NCBI GenBank assembly: GCA_021414105.1
Contig: JAIOPB010000016.1
Span: forward strand, 44,352 to 108,351
DNA from: Nitrosarchaeum sp.
Lineage (GTDB): Archaea > Thermoproteota > Nitrososphaeria > Nitrososphaerales > Nitrosopumilaceae
Direction: 5' to 3'
Length of the DNA stretch: 64,000 nt
Part shown: in pieces, positions 8,597 to 15,367 of the stretch
Layout of the letters: the number at the start of each line of letters is the position of its first letter
How positions within the stretch are numbered: position 1 is the stretch's first letter
Made by a program: the position numbers and the translations under genes
The notes under the pieces: generated by a model
What the model saw: only the letters and a program-made list of their open reading frames with translations
What the model was told of the DNA's origin: nothing
Database searches by the model: none

Positions 8597-9073
8597 ATGT
8601 TATCAAAGGACAAATGGATAATACTTGTTGCGGTTGTGTTATGCATTGCAGTTTTAGGAGGAATGATGATATTCATAGGACAAGGAAATATTCGACATGT
8701 ATCTATCTCATGGCAAGAAAAAATTGAACAAACTGTTGCTTTTGAAGACATTGATGGAAATGTTCAACTAAAGGGAATTTCTGGAATAGATGGAGACCCC
8801 AATCCTTATCTTGTAACTAGAACAAATTTTGCATACATCTTGACTGTAATTAATAATGGAGATAAACATCACAGGTTATACATTGAAGGATTGAATATTC
8901 AGACAGATCTTTTAGAACCTGGGCAACAAGACACTTTAACAATTTATCCTACAGAAGAAGGAATCTACAAATATTATGATAAACTGCAAGAATTGGAATC
9001 ATTAGGATATCTTGAAGTACGTACTGTAATTCCTAGTGATGAGTTTACGGGATTTTTGCGTGATCTCATATGA
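8597..9073 (+). CDS. Membrane-anchored cupredoxin-like protein lacking copper ligands
   Basis: 158 aa. One N-terminal membrane anchor (residues about 8-28) is followed by a ~120-residue beta-rich domain: 'NFAYILTVINNGDKHHRLYIEG', 'LEPGQQDTLTIYPTEEGIYKYYDK' and 'GYLEVRTV'. The strand order and the 'PG..D.L...P...G.Y.Y.' pattern recall cupredoxins, but the usual C-x-x-x-H-x-x-M ligand loop is absent ('YKYYDKLQELESLG'). It would sit outside the membrane. Possibly a copper-free structural or accessory domain; function unknown. It precedes the NRAMP-like gene by 43 bp on the same strand. Confidence 0.6.
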   Translation: MLSKDKWIILVAVVLCIAVLGGMMIFIGQGNIRHVSISWQEKIEQTVAFEDIDGNVQLKGISGIDGDPNPYLVTRTNFAYILTVINNGDKHHRLYIEGLNIQTDLLEPGQQDTLTIYPTEEGIYKYYDKLQELESLGYLEVRTVIPSDEFTGFLRDLI

Positions 9074-9116
9074 TTATCTTTTTGTTCAGATCTGACTACG
9101 TGGAGATTTTTACATA

Positions 9117-10409
9117 ATGTCAAAACACAGACTAAAAAAACTCTCAAAGATTTTTGGTCCTGGAATAGTTACTGGGGCTTCGGATGATGATCCATCAGGA
9201 ATTGCTACTTATACTCAGGCAGGAGCGCAATATGGTACTGGTGCACTGTGGTTTTCGTTGTTTATCTATCCACTAGTGACAACTGTACAAGAAATGTGTG
9301 GAAGAATAGGTCTTTTGACTGGAAGCGGGTTGGCAGGAGTCATTAAAAAAAAGTATTCCAAAAAAACAGTATTCCCAATAATCACACTACTTCTTGTTGC
9401 AAACACAATAAACATTGGTGCAGATATTGGTGCAATGTCTGCTTCTGTAAATCTCATTTTTCCAGGATTTCCAATTCTTCTTGTTACGTTGGCTTTTACT
9501 ACAACAATAATTTTATCTGAAATTTTAATTCCATATCAAAAATATGTCAGGATATTAAAATATCTGACACTTTCTTTACTTGCATATTTTGTTACTGCTC
9601 TAATTATCGGAAATAATTGGCAACAAGTTTTTACTGCAAGTATTATTCCACATGTGGAATTTACTCCAGAATTTTCCATGATGTTTGTTGCACTCTTTGG
9701 AACCACTATATCGCCTTACTTGTTTTTCTGGCAGACATCAGAGGAAGCAGAAGAAGATGTTGCAAAAAACAAGATTAAAGAAATTGGGGAAGGAAAACCA
9801 CACATTACTAAGCGCGAAATTAAGATGATGCGCATAGATGTTATGCTCGGAATTGGGTTTTCTGTAATAACAATGTGGTTTATCATTATGACTGCTGCTG
9901 GAACTCTGTATACTGGCGGAATTTCAGATGTAATTACGGCAGATCAAGCTGCAAAAGCACTAGAACCGCTAGTGCAAACATTTCCAAATTCAGGACAAAT
10001 TGCAAAAACAATCTTTGCATTAGGAGTGATAGGTACAGGTATGTTGGCAATTCCAATACTTTCTGGCTCTTCGGCATATGCATTATCTGAAGGATTTGGT
10101 TGGAAACAAGGACTAAGTAAGAAATTCAAAGAAGCAAAATCATTTTATTTGATCATAGCTTCTTCTACTGTGGTTGGATTATGGATTAATTTTATGGGGT
10201 TGGATCCAATTAAAGCGTTGTATTATACTGCCATAATTAATGGAATAATCGCAGTTCCTTTACTTATAGCAGTAATCAAAGTAGCAAATGACAAGAAAAT
10301 ACTACACACGCATACCAATCGAAGATTATCTAATGTTTTAGGATGGGTTACTGTTGCAATAATGGGATTTTCTATTATTATTATGATCTTTACATGGGTG
10401 TACTTTTGA
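9117..10409 (+). CDS. NRAMP-family divalent cation transporter homologue with altered metal-site motifs
   Basis: 430 aa with about 11 membrane helices and an NRAMP-type start, 'FGPGIVTGASDDDPSGIATYTQAG'. The classical TM1 DPGN motif is replaced by D-P-S-G (residues about 25-28). The TM6 MPH motif is S199-P200-Y201 ('GTTISPYLFFWQ'). In canonical NRAMPs the Met and His of TM6 and the Asp and Asn of TM1 bind Mn2+/Fe2+. Substituted sites of this kind are known in NRAMP-related clades with other substrates such as Mg2+. Transport of a divalent cation is likely; the ion is not certain. Confidence 0.8.
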   Translation: MSKHRLKKLSKIFGPGIVTGASDDDPSGIATYTQAGAQYGTGALWFSLFIYPLVTTVQEMCGRIGLLTGSGLAGVIKKKYSKKTVFPIITLLLVANTINIGADIGAMSASVNLIFPGFPILLVTLAFTTTIILSEILIPYQKYVRILKYLTLSLLAYFVTALIIGNNWQQVFTASIIPHVEFTPEFSMMFVALFGTTISPYLFFWQTSEEAEEDVAKNKIKEIGEGKPHITKREIKMMRIDVMLGIGFSVITMWFIIMTAAGTLYTGGISDVITADQAAKALEPLVQTFPNSGQIAKTIFALGVIGTGMLAIPILSGSSAYALSEGFGWKQGLSKKFKEAKSFYLIIASSTVVGLWINFMGLDPIKALYYTAIINGIIAVPLLIAVIKVANDKKILHTHTNRRLSNVLGWVTVAIMGFSIIIMIFTWVYF

Positions 10410-10564
10410 TCTATCTTGAACGCTTGCGTATTGCTTCAATCTTTTTCATAAAAAATATCTAAATTTTGTCTATTTATTGGTCTAGTTAATTATCAACGCG
10501 GATTTTAAAATTTGTTGATAAACTGTAATAATTGTTCTGCTTATAATTATTAATAATGTTGAGT

Positions 10565-10572
10565 GCAGTGCA
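10565..10572 (+). promoter_or_regulatory. GCAGTGYA element, copy 2, upstream of zinc ribbon gene
   Basis: GCAGTGCA preceded by GAGT, the same 12-mer as at 5181-5192. It ends 37 nt before the ATG at 10610, with a T-rich TATA-like stretch (TTTTATTTTTTA) between. Its presence argues that translation starts at 10610 and not at the ATG at 10556, which would put the element inside the gene. Confidence 0.5.
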
Positions 10573-10609
10573 ATCAAAGGTTTTATTTTTTATCAAGATA
10601 AGAACTAAC

Positions 10610-10819
10610 ATGACCTATTGTATTGATGAATGTAAAAAATACAAGGCATCAAAACCATTACAAATTGGAAGATACGCAGCAGGACAAAAACGATGTAATT
10701 ATTGTGAGATATTTGTAGATTATGATGGGATAACATGTCCTTGTTGTAATAGACAACTAAGATGTTTGCCACGAAGTAGAAAAGGTAAAGAGAAATATCT
10801 AGAACAGATAGTCAGATAA
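10610..10819 (+). CDS. Small zinc-ribbon protein
   Basis: 69 aa from the ATG at 10610; an upstream in-frame ATG at 10556 would place a promoter element inside the coding region. Cysteines are arranged as C-x3-C near the N-terminus, then 'CNYC' and 'CPCCNRQ', with a basic C-terminal tail ('RSRKGKEKYLEQ'). It probably binds one or two zinc ions; the basic tail suggests a nucleic-acid contact. It is a clear paralogue of the protein at 11654 (shared 'KRCN.C.IF' and 'CPCC..QLR'). Both genes have related promoter elements. Function unknown. Confidence 0.7.
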   Translation: MTYCIDECKKYKASKPLQIGRYAAGQKRCNYCEIFVDYDGITCPCCNRQLRCLPRSRKGKEKYLEQIVR

Positions 10820-10989
10820 CGGTTCTCTTTTTGAAGTACAGATCTAGATAACCACATAAACATAATTTCCAAAGATAATTCTATAATTACAGATTTCCAA
10901 AATTAATGGTGCCTAAAAACTAACCAATTATCAATGAATCTACTAATACAATATTTTCATTAAATTTTGATCTTTTACAAATCTGCATG

Positions 10990-10997
10990 GCAGTGTA
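10990..10997 (+). promoter_or_regulatory. GCAGTGYA element, copy 3, upstream of the 11037 gene
   Basis: GCAGTGTA inside the 14-mer TGCATGGCAGTGTA (10984-10997), which recurs exactly at 11437-11450. It ends 39 nt before the ATG at 11037. A TATA-like TTAAATTTTA lies between. Confidence 0.5.
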
Positions 10998-11036
10998 TAC
11001 CAACTGATTAAATTTTACTTTTCATACCCCAATACC

Positions 11037-11372
11037 ATGTCCCAAATAGAAACACAGTATGATATGTTTCTGACATCCATGAAAGAAACGGTCAAAAATG
11101 TTGATGTTAATCTCATGTTGAAAATAATGTATTTGGAGAGAAAACTTCCAGGTGTTTCACCGCATGTGGAGATTGAAATGAAATTAAAGCCAGGAATTAA
11201 TCGGGCAAAAAAAGAAATGGAGGTCAGATCAAAATATGGATTTCAATCTTCGTCTCTTGGGAAGCAGGATTTGTTTGCAGTGGGTCAAATGAATATGGAC
11301 CTTGTAGCAGAAATTGCAAAGGATTCAGATATTGTCTCCATTTCAGGCGTGGCAACTCCGGCATCATATTGA
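11037..11372 (+). CDS. Hypothetical small cytosolic protein
   Basis: 111 aa with no membrane segment and no cysteines. The N-terminal half is helical ('YDMFLTSMKETVKNVDVNLMLKIMYLER'). A likely strand pair follows ('PHVEIEMKLKPG') and then a helix-rich end. 'GRAKKEMEVRSKYGF'-like charged residues give no known motif, and I do not recognise a family. Its promoter contains the TGCATGGCAGTGTA element shared with the next transcription unit, which suggests co-regulation with the small zinc ribbon proteins around it. Confidence 0.65.
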   Translation: MSQIETQYDMFLTSMKETVKNVDVNLMLKIMYLERKLPGVSPHVEIEMKLKPGINRAKKEMEVRSKYGFQSSSLGKQDLFAVGQMNMDLVAEIAKDSDIVSISGVATPASY

Positions 11373-11442
11373 ATCTCTAATCTAATTTAGCACAATTTTT
11401 CATAAATTCACCGATCTAAATGTTCGCCAGAAACATTGCATG

Positions 11443-11450
11443 GCAGTGTA
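11443..11450 (+). promoter_or_regulatory. GCAGTGYA element, copy 4, upstream of the 11491 unit
   Basis: GCAGTGTA inside an exact second copy of TGCATGGCAGTGTA (11437-11450). It ends 40 nt before the GTG at 11491, with TATA-like CATATTTAGTA between. Confidence 0.5.
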
Positions 11451-11490
11451 AACATGTTGCTTATGTTCATATTTAGTAATTGATTTTACT

Positions 11491-11643
11491 GTGGAACACA
11501 TACAAGTGAAATTTAATTGGGATCATCCTAGTATTGAGGAAAATTATGGTCATACGCAAAGTGAATGGGGCAGATATGTTTCAAGGGATAAAAAAAATCT
11601 CTCAGTAATATGTGCGTATAAAATGAAATGGGAAAACCCTTGA
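11491..11643 (+). CDS. Small ORF (50 aa) ahead of a zinc-ribbon gene
   Basis: A GTG-started frame of 50 codons ending in TGA at 11641-11643, 10 nt before the ATG of the zinc ribbon gene. The product is soluble and mixed charge ('VKFNWDHPSIEENYG', 'YVSRDKKNLSVICAYKMKW') with no recognised domain. Support for translation: the distance from the promoter element to this GTG (40 nt) matches that at three other genes (37-39 nt), and it would be the first gene of a two-gene transcript. The non-ATG start and short length keep this tentative. Confidence 0.4.
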   Translation: MEHIQVKFNWDHPSIEENYGHTQSEWGRYVSRDKKNLSVICAYKMKWENP

Positions 11644-11653
11644 CTATTTTGCG

Positions 11654-11860
11654 ATGAGTTGCAAAGGGGTTTGCCACAGATATAAAAATAGAATACCTGT
11701 GGGAATCAAAAGATATCAAGAAGGCAGTAAACGATGCAACACCTGTGGGATTTTCATTAAATGGAATGGATTGTTTTGTCCATGCTGCAAAATGCAATTA
11801 AGAGAAAACTCATGTCGCAGAAAATATAAGGAAAAATTCCAAGAGTTTCAACGAATTTAA
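11654..11860 (+). CDS. Small zinc-ribbon protein, paralogue of the 10610 gene
   Basis: 68 aa. Cysteines are at C3-x3-C7, 'CNTC' (C28/C31) and 'CPCC', followed by a basic tail 'RRKYKEKFQEFQR'. Cysteine spacing, 'GIKRYQEGSKRCN' and 'WNGLFCPCCKMQLR' align throughout with the 10610 protein, so the two genes are a local duplication. Likely a zinc-bound RNA- or DNA-contacting mini-protein; no function known. It lies 10 nt after the 50-codon frame at 11491. Confidence 0.7.
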   Translation: MSCKGVCHRYKNRIPVGIKRYQEGSKRCNTCGIFIKWNGLFCPCCKMQLRENSCRRKYKEKFQEFQRI

Positions 11861-11908
11861 AATAAGATTCATCGTTATGTGTTCAATTCTTGTTTTTTAA
11901 AATTAAGT

Positions 11909-11916
11909 GCAGTGCA
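11909..11916 (+). promoter_or_regulatory. GCAGTGYA element, copy 5, upstream of the 11956 gene
   Basis: GCAGTGCA preceded by AAGT, 39 nt before the ATG at 11956, with TATA-like ATTAATAC between. The spacing equals that of copies 2-4. Confidence 0.5.
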
Positions 11917-11955
11917 GTCGTACTGGATTAATACAGAAAAGACACATAATTAGCA

Positions 11956-12198
11956 ATGTCAAATGTAATAATCTATGTCGGCATGGCAGTAGGAGTTCTG
12001 GCAATGGCAGGTGTGATAGCATATGGAACACAAAACCAGCAAAACTATATTCCTGATGATGCAATTCCAGCACCAGCGACAGAACAAGGAGCTTTCTCTT
12101 CGCCATCGGGCTTGGGGGCTCAACTAAATAAGGAACAGTGGCATGCAGATCCTTTTGCTGATGAAGCAGCAGCAGTAAAAGCAAAATTTGGTCAGTAA
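11956..12198 (+). CDS. Small membrane-anchored protein with acidic/Pro-Ala exposed tail
   Basis: 80 aa. Residues about 4-24 are one hydrophobic helix (anchor or uncleaved signal). A polar tail with 'PDDAIPAPATEQG' and 'HADPFADEAAAVKAKFG' follows and is probably extracytoplasmic. No cysteine or metal motif. Function unknown. It has the fifth copy of the shared promoter element, so it may belong to the same regulon as the zinc ribbons. Confidence 0.65.
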   Translation: MSNVIIYVGMAVGVLAMAGVIAYGTQNQQNYIPDDAIPAPATEQGAFSSPSGLGAQLNKEQWHADPFADEAAAVKAKFGQ

Positions 12199-12297
12199 TT
12201 CCCCAAAATTAACTTTTTATTTAAATCTCTAAATCTCACTAAATGATTTCATTTTAACATGAAGGTTAACTAATCTCAAAATCAGATTATCAAAGGA

Positions 12298-12768
12298 TCA
12301 CTTTTGAAATAAATGTGTAGAATCAACATCTGATCCTATACACATATCACTAAACTCTTCAGGATTTAATGAATAGCATACTTTTGGCTCAAATAATATG
12401 ACCTGGATTTCTTTTTTATCACCAAGTTTTTTTATTTTCTCTGATGAATTTTTTTCTAATACTTTTTTAATAATGTCTTCTTTGATTTCGGTTTTTCTGG
12501 GTTCATCTGTTATAAAGCTCACAATTCCTCGAAATTGAAATCCTTTCAAATCATCTTTGTTAAAAACCGAAATAGTGACCCATGGATTCACTTGAATATT
12601 CTTGTAAGATTTGTGCTTAAAAAAATCCAACCAATATATTACATCTTCATCAACTCTAAAGAAAATTCTAGGGGACACATTTGCTAAATTATTTGCCCCT
12701 ACAGTTCCTACTGCAAAAATTCCCTGTTTTTCGATGAATTCTTTAATTGCATTTGGAATTTTTACCAT
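12298..12768 (-). CDS. Pyridoxamine 5'-phosphate oxidase-like flavin-binding protein
   Basis: 156 aa. The N-terminal helix 'IPNAIKEFIEKQGIFAVGTVG' and the strands 'ANVSPRIFFRVDEDVIYWLDFFKHKSYKNIQVNPWVTISVF' follow the split-barrel FMN-binding fold of PNPOx-like proteins. The last half ('FQFRGIVSFITD') completes the barrel. Members bind FMN, F420 or heme and reduce varied substrates. Without a diagnostic catalytic motif the substrate is unknown. It is divergent from the UspA gene at 12896; the intergenic region holds an inverted repeat. Confidence 0.75.
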   Translation of the reverse strand: MVKIPNAIKEFIEKQGIFAVGTVGANNLANVSPRIFFRVDEDVIYWLDFFKHKSYKNIQVNPWVTISVFNKDDLKGFQFRGIVSFITDEPRKTEIKEDIIKKVLEKNSSEKIKKLGDKKEIQVILFEPKVCYSLNPEEFSDMCIGSDVDSTHLFQK

Positions 12769-12845
12769 AAATCTATTACAAGTAATTTGTATTAAAGTAG
12801 TCTTTAAACATCAAACTTGAGAATAATTCCTATGAATTATTTTTT

Positions 12846-12859
12846 TGTGAAAATTCACA
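12846..12859. promoter_or_regulatory. Inverted repeat next to TATA box of the 12896 UspA gene
   Basis: TGTGAA-AA-TTCACA has 6-bp perfect arms and a 2-bp spacer. It ends 3 bp before a strong TATA box (GTATAAAT, 12863-12870), which lies 26-33 nt upstream of the TTG start at 12896. This is a typical place for an archaeal operator that controls pre-initiation complex access. It could also act on the divergent gene ending at 12298. Confidence 0.4.
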
Positions 12860-12895
12860 TACGAGTATAAATCCTAGTGTTAAAATGAGAACATA

Positions 12896-13315
12896 TTGGA
12901 AAAAATTCTTGTTCCGATTGATGGATCATCAAATTCTATCCGAGGATTGGAAAAAGCAATTGAATTTGCTAGAAATAGTAATTCATCAATAACACTTCTT
13001 CATATTGCAACACTTCCACCTGTTCATGTAGTTGGTCATGCAAAAGACAAAGTCAAAATATCTTTGGCTAAAAAAGCACAAAAATTCATACAGGACGCTG
13101 AGGATAGATGTACAAATCAAAACATATCTTTTACAACTAAAATAATCTATGGTTATGATCCTGCATATGATATAGAACAATTCACAAAAAAATACAAACA
13201 CGATATGATTGTGATTGGTGCAAAAGGTAAAAGTGCACTAAAACGTCTTTTCTTGGGAAGCGTGTCTAACTATCTAGTTCAAACCTTAAAAACTCCAGTA
13301 ACTGTAGTAAAATAA
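12896..13315 (+). CDS. UspA-family universal stress protein
   Basis: 139 aa, starting at TTG ('EKILVPIDGSSNS'). No in-frame ATG lies near, and the TATA box 26-33 nt upstream fits a leaderless mRNA beginning at this TTG. ATP motif 'IGAKGKSALKRLFLGSVSN' (G-x2-G-x9-G-S) is intact and the protein ends 'TPVTVVK'. It is most like the UspA at 1618 (shared 'DGS.NSIRGL..AIE.A'), so these two are close paralogues. Confidence 0.88.
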   Translation: MEKILVPIDGSSNSIRGLEKAIEFARNSNSSITLLHIATLPPVHVVGHAKDKVKISLAKKAQKFIQDAEDRCTNQNISFTTKIIYGYDPAYDIEQFTKKYKHDMIVIGAKGKSALKRLFLGSVSNYLVQTLKTPVTVVK

Positions 13316-13411
13316 TCTTTTTTAAATATATTATTTCAATTAGGAATTTTAAGAATTAAACAGTAATGAACGTTATCAGTAATTTTTGATTATTGCCAAA
13401 TTTGTTTCGTA

Positions 13412-13579
13412 TTATTTAATGGCATTATGTGATTTAGCAGCTTTCTTTTTTTTAATTGGTTTTTTTTGTTTGTGAATTCCTTTTACTGGAGGATGTTCTT
13501 CATAAGCTTCTTTTTGGATTCGGATTTTATTCTCATCACTTGTTATTTGTTTATTTTTCTTGGATCTGGAATGTTGCAA
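13412..13579 (-). CDS. Possible Lys-rich small basic protein (55 aa)
   Basis: A minus-strand frame with a TTG start at 13579 and stop at 13412-13414. The product is strongly basic ('HSRSKKNK', 'KQKKPIKKKKAAKSH') with a central 'KIRIQKEAYEEHPPVKGIH'. It could be a nucleic-acid-binding peptide. Caution: A-rich DNA yields Lys-rich frames by chance, there is no ATG, and TATAAAA lies directly before the TTG, too close for a leaderless start. Apart from this frame, 13316-13737 shows nothing I can name. Confidence 0.3.
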   Translation of the reverse strand: MQHSRSKKNKQITSDENKIRIQKEAYEEHPPVKGIHKQKKPIKKKKAAKSHNAIK

Positions 13580-13737
13580 TTTTATATCGTTTTTACATCT
13601 TTAATCTAATAATAAAGGATATCAGAGATTATCATTTCTGGTAGTGATTTTTCTTTTAATACGTATAGTATGCTTGAAATCCCAAATTTCTTGACATACC
13701 TAAATTTCAGATTCAAATCTTGTTTTTTATCATTCAG

Positions 13738-14223
13738 TTAAGAAAGTTCTTTTGCTTGCTGTTCAAATAGTTTTTTGTTCATAATGATTGGCACTCTATA
13801 ATATGTGGCCAGAGCTATTGCATCTGATGCTCTAAAGTTTCTCAATACAATATTTTTTCTTCCACTAAAGTATAGATTTGCTCGTAATGCATTGCCGCTA
13901 TCAAAAATCTTTACTTTTACTAATAATAATTCAGACTCTTCGGATAACTGTTCGATTAAATTGTAGATTGTTGGAATTGTATCCATTTGACCATCTTTGA
14001 AACCGGCAATGTATCTTGCAACTTCTCCAGAGAATGCAGAAATTGGGAATTGTTTTCCATCTTCTGTCTTTAGTATGAGAACACCTTGAAGACCTAACGA
14101 ATCAGTTCCTATCTGCTCTATTTTGACTTGGATTTCATCATTACTAATTTCTTGTTTTATCTTAAAATCATCATTTGGATGAATGTACCTTTTTATTTTA
14201 TTGAATTGATTCATGAATTTCAT
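13738..14223 (-). CDS. DUF151 bifunctional-nuclease-family protein
   Basis: 161 aa from the ATG at 14223, which lies about 25 nt after a TATA-like TTTAAATA on the minus strand; an ATG at 14277 would add 18 residues. Residues about 45-160 match DUF151/BFN: 'GVLILKTEDGKQFPISAFSGEVARYI', 'IPTIYNLIEQL', 'VKVKIFDSGNALRANLYF' and 'RASDAIALATYYRVPIIM' (the conserved R-x-SDAIALA block). A plant member has been reported to cut RNA and DNA; the prokaryotic role is unclear. It is divergent from the AbrB-like mini-gene at 14308, with two inverted repeats between them. Confidence 0.82.
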   Translation of the reverse strand: MKFMNQFNKIKRYIHPNDDFKIKQEISNDEIQVKIEQIGTDSLGLQGVLILKTEDGKQFPISAFSGEVARYIAGFKDGQMDTIPTIYNLIEQLSEESELLLVKVKIFDSGNALRANLYFSGRKNIVLRNFRASDAIALATYYRVPIIMNKKLFEQQAKELS

Positions 14224-14239
14224 ATTATGTATAATTATG

Positions 14240-14260
14240 TACTTTAATGTATTTAAAGTA
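14240..14260. promoter_or_regulatory. Inverted repeat 1 in the DUF151/AbrB divergent promoter
   Basis: TACTTTAA-TGTAT-TTAAAGTA: 8-bp perfect arms with a 5-bp spacer. It overlaps the likely TATA box of the minus-strand DUF151 gene. Confidence 0.4.
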
Positions 14261-14278
14261 TGTGTATAATAGTACACA
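14261..14278. promoter_or_regulatory. Inverted repeat 2 in the DUF151/AbrB divergent promoter
   Basis: TGTGTA-TAATAG-TACACA: 6-bp perfect arms directly abutting repeat 1 and just upstream of the TATA-like TTATATATAATG of the plus-strand gene at 14308. The pair could be binding sites for the encoded AbrB-like protein or another dimeric regulator. Confidence 0.4.
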
Positions 14279-14307
14279 ATTATATATAATGATCTTACAA
14301 AAAGAGC

Positions 14308-14457
14308 ATGGAAATTACATTTGTTTCAAAAATTGCAAAATCAGGCAAGGATACTAATGGAAATGAGAGAAGAATCATAATAATTCCAACAGACCGTCTG
14401 GATGATATCTCACGATACAATGGAAAGCAAGTGAAAATCACCATCCAAGAAATTTAG
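14308..14457 (+). CDS. AbrB/SpoVT-like mini-protein (49 aa)
   Basis: ATG at 14308, stop TAG at 14455-14457. The translation 'FVSKIAKSGK', 'RRIIIIPTDRLDDI', 'YNGKQVKITIQEI' has the strand-P-strand layout of swapped-hairpin AbrB/SpoVT domains, where IIP-x-x is followed by a helix and a 'GK-V-I-I' strand. Such proteins dimerise and bind DNA, often as antitoxins or autoregulators. A strong TATA (ATATATAAT) lies about 20-27 nt upstream. It is divergent from the DUF151 nuclease-like gene. No toxin gene of usual type is adjacent. Confidence 0.65.
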   Translation: MEITFVSKIAKSGKDTNGNERRIIIIPTDRLDDISRYNGKQVKITIQEI

Positions 14458-14558
14458 AAAAAATCTAAATTACAAATTCTGAGAAGGAAGGCAAATCATT
14501 TAATTTTATTCTAGTTGATTGAAGAAAATCTTAAGTTTAAAGAAACTCCTGAAAATTC

Positions 14559-14708
14559 ATGAGTAAATATAATTATCTTTCATCATTAAAAAACAAAGAA
14601 TTCCAGATTCTGCGGAAATTATGTGATAATTCAATTCCTCGACTTGAAAAAGAAAAATTAGAAAAAGAATTGAAAGAAACTCGCTTAGAGATTGAAAAAC
14701 TAGGGTAG
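14559..14708 (+). CDS. Small coiled-coil hypothetical protein (49 aa)
   Basis: ATG at 14559, TAG at 14706-14708. The product begins 'MSKYNYLSSLKNKEFQILRKLCDN' and ends in a heptad-like charged helix ('LEKEKLEKELKETRLEIEKLG'), so it is predicted helical and possibly dimeric. No known family. The regular coiled-coil pattern and ATG start support coding. It lies 101 bp after the AbrB-like gene on the same strand. Confidence 0.5.
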   Translation: MSKYNYLSSLKNKEFQILRKLCDNSIPRLEKEKLEKELKETRLEIEKLG

Positions 14709-14851
14709 AGAACAATAATATATAAAAAACAGGATGGATTGTTAATCAATTATATAATTTAACAGAGTTAGATTCCAACTAAAAACTAACATTGATAATT
14801 ATGTAATGTAAATTTATACTGAAAACTTTGAACTAATTTAGATAATTCAGT

Positions 14852-15289
14852 ATGGAATTGGATATTGAATGGTATAAAATAATAGTTGAATCGATGATAC
14901 TTTCAATAATAATTTTTGGTGCTGTTTTTCTTGAAATATGGCTTTATAGAAAATCAGAAAAAATAAAAGAAGACAATACAAGAAAAAGAATGTTAGATTT
15001 AATCCATACTGATCTGCAAAGAAAAATTAGATTCATCAACGATTCTAGCGAATACAAAGATTACAAGCCATTTTTTACAGACGTATGGGATGCAGTAGTA
15101 CTTTCCGGAAAACAAACCTTATTTCCTTTTGAGACAATTGAGAATTTACAACACTGTTATTCTTGGATGAAATATTATAATACGGAAATACAACAAAAAA
15201 ACCAAACTTATAACGAGAAGACATTAAAAGAGATTTTGGATGAGGTAAAAAAATCCATCGAACATTCACTTAGAATACTCAAAGAATGA
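14852..15289 (+). CDS. Single-span membrane protein with cytosolic helical domain
   Basis: 145 aa. One membrane helix at residues about 10-32 ('IIVESMILSIIIFGAVFLEIWLY') is followed by a basic stop-transfer 'RKSEKIK', so the ~110-residue helical C-terminus is predicted cytosolic. It contains aromatic-rich stretches ('YKDYKPFFTDVWDAV', 'LQHCYSWMKYYN') and a final amphipathic helix. I do not recognise a family. ATG at 14852 with AT-rich upstream sequence. Confidence 0.6.
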   Translation: MELDIEWYKIIVESMILSIIIFGAVFLEIWLYRKSEKIKEDNTRKRMLDLIHTDLQRKIRFINDSSEYKDYKPFFTDVWDAVVLSGKQTLFPFETIENLQHCYSWMKYYNTEIQQKNQTYNEKTLKEILDEVKKSIEHSLRILKE

Positions 15290-15367
15290 TTCTATCCACA
15301 AGATTCTGATTGAGGTATTTTGTAAAACAATGAAGGTTTATCAGGGAATAATTGATATTGTTATGTA

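Noticed and set aside
13456..13644. Plus-strand 62-codon frame rich in Phe, Leu and Tyr.
   Set aside because: It is the complement of an A-rich stretch and lies opposite a better Lys-rich frame. Its composition follows from T-runs and there is no promoter support.
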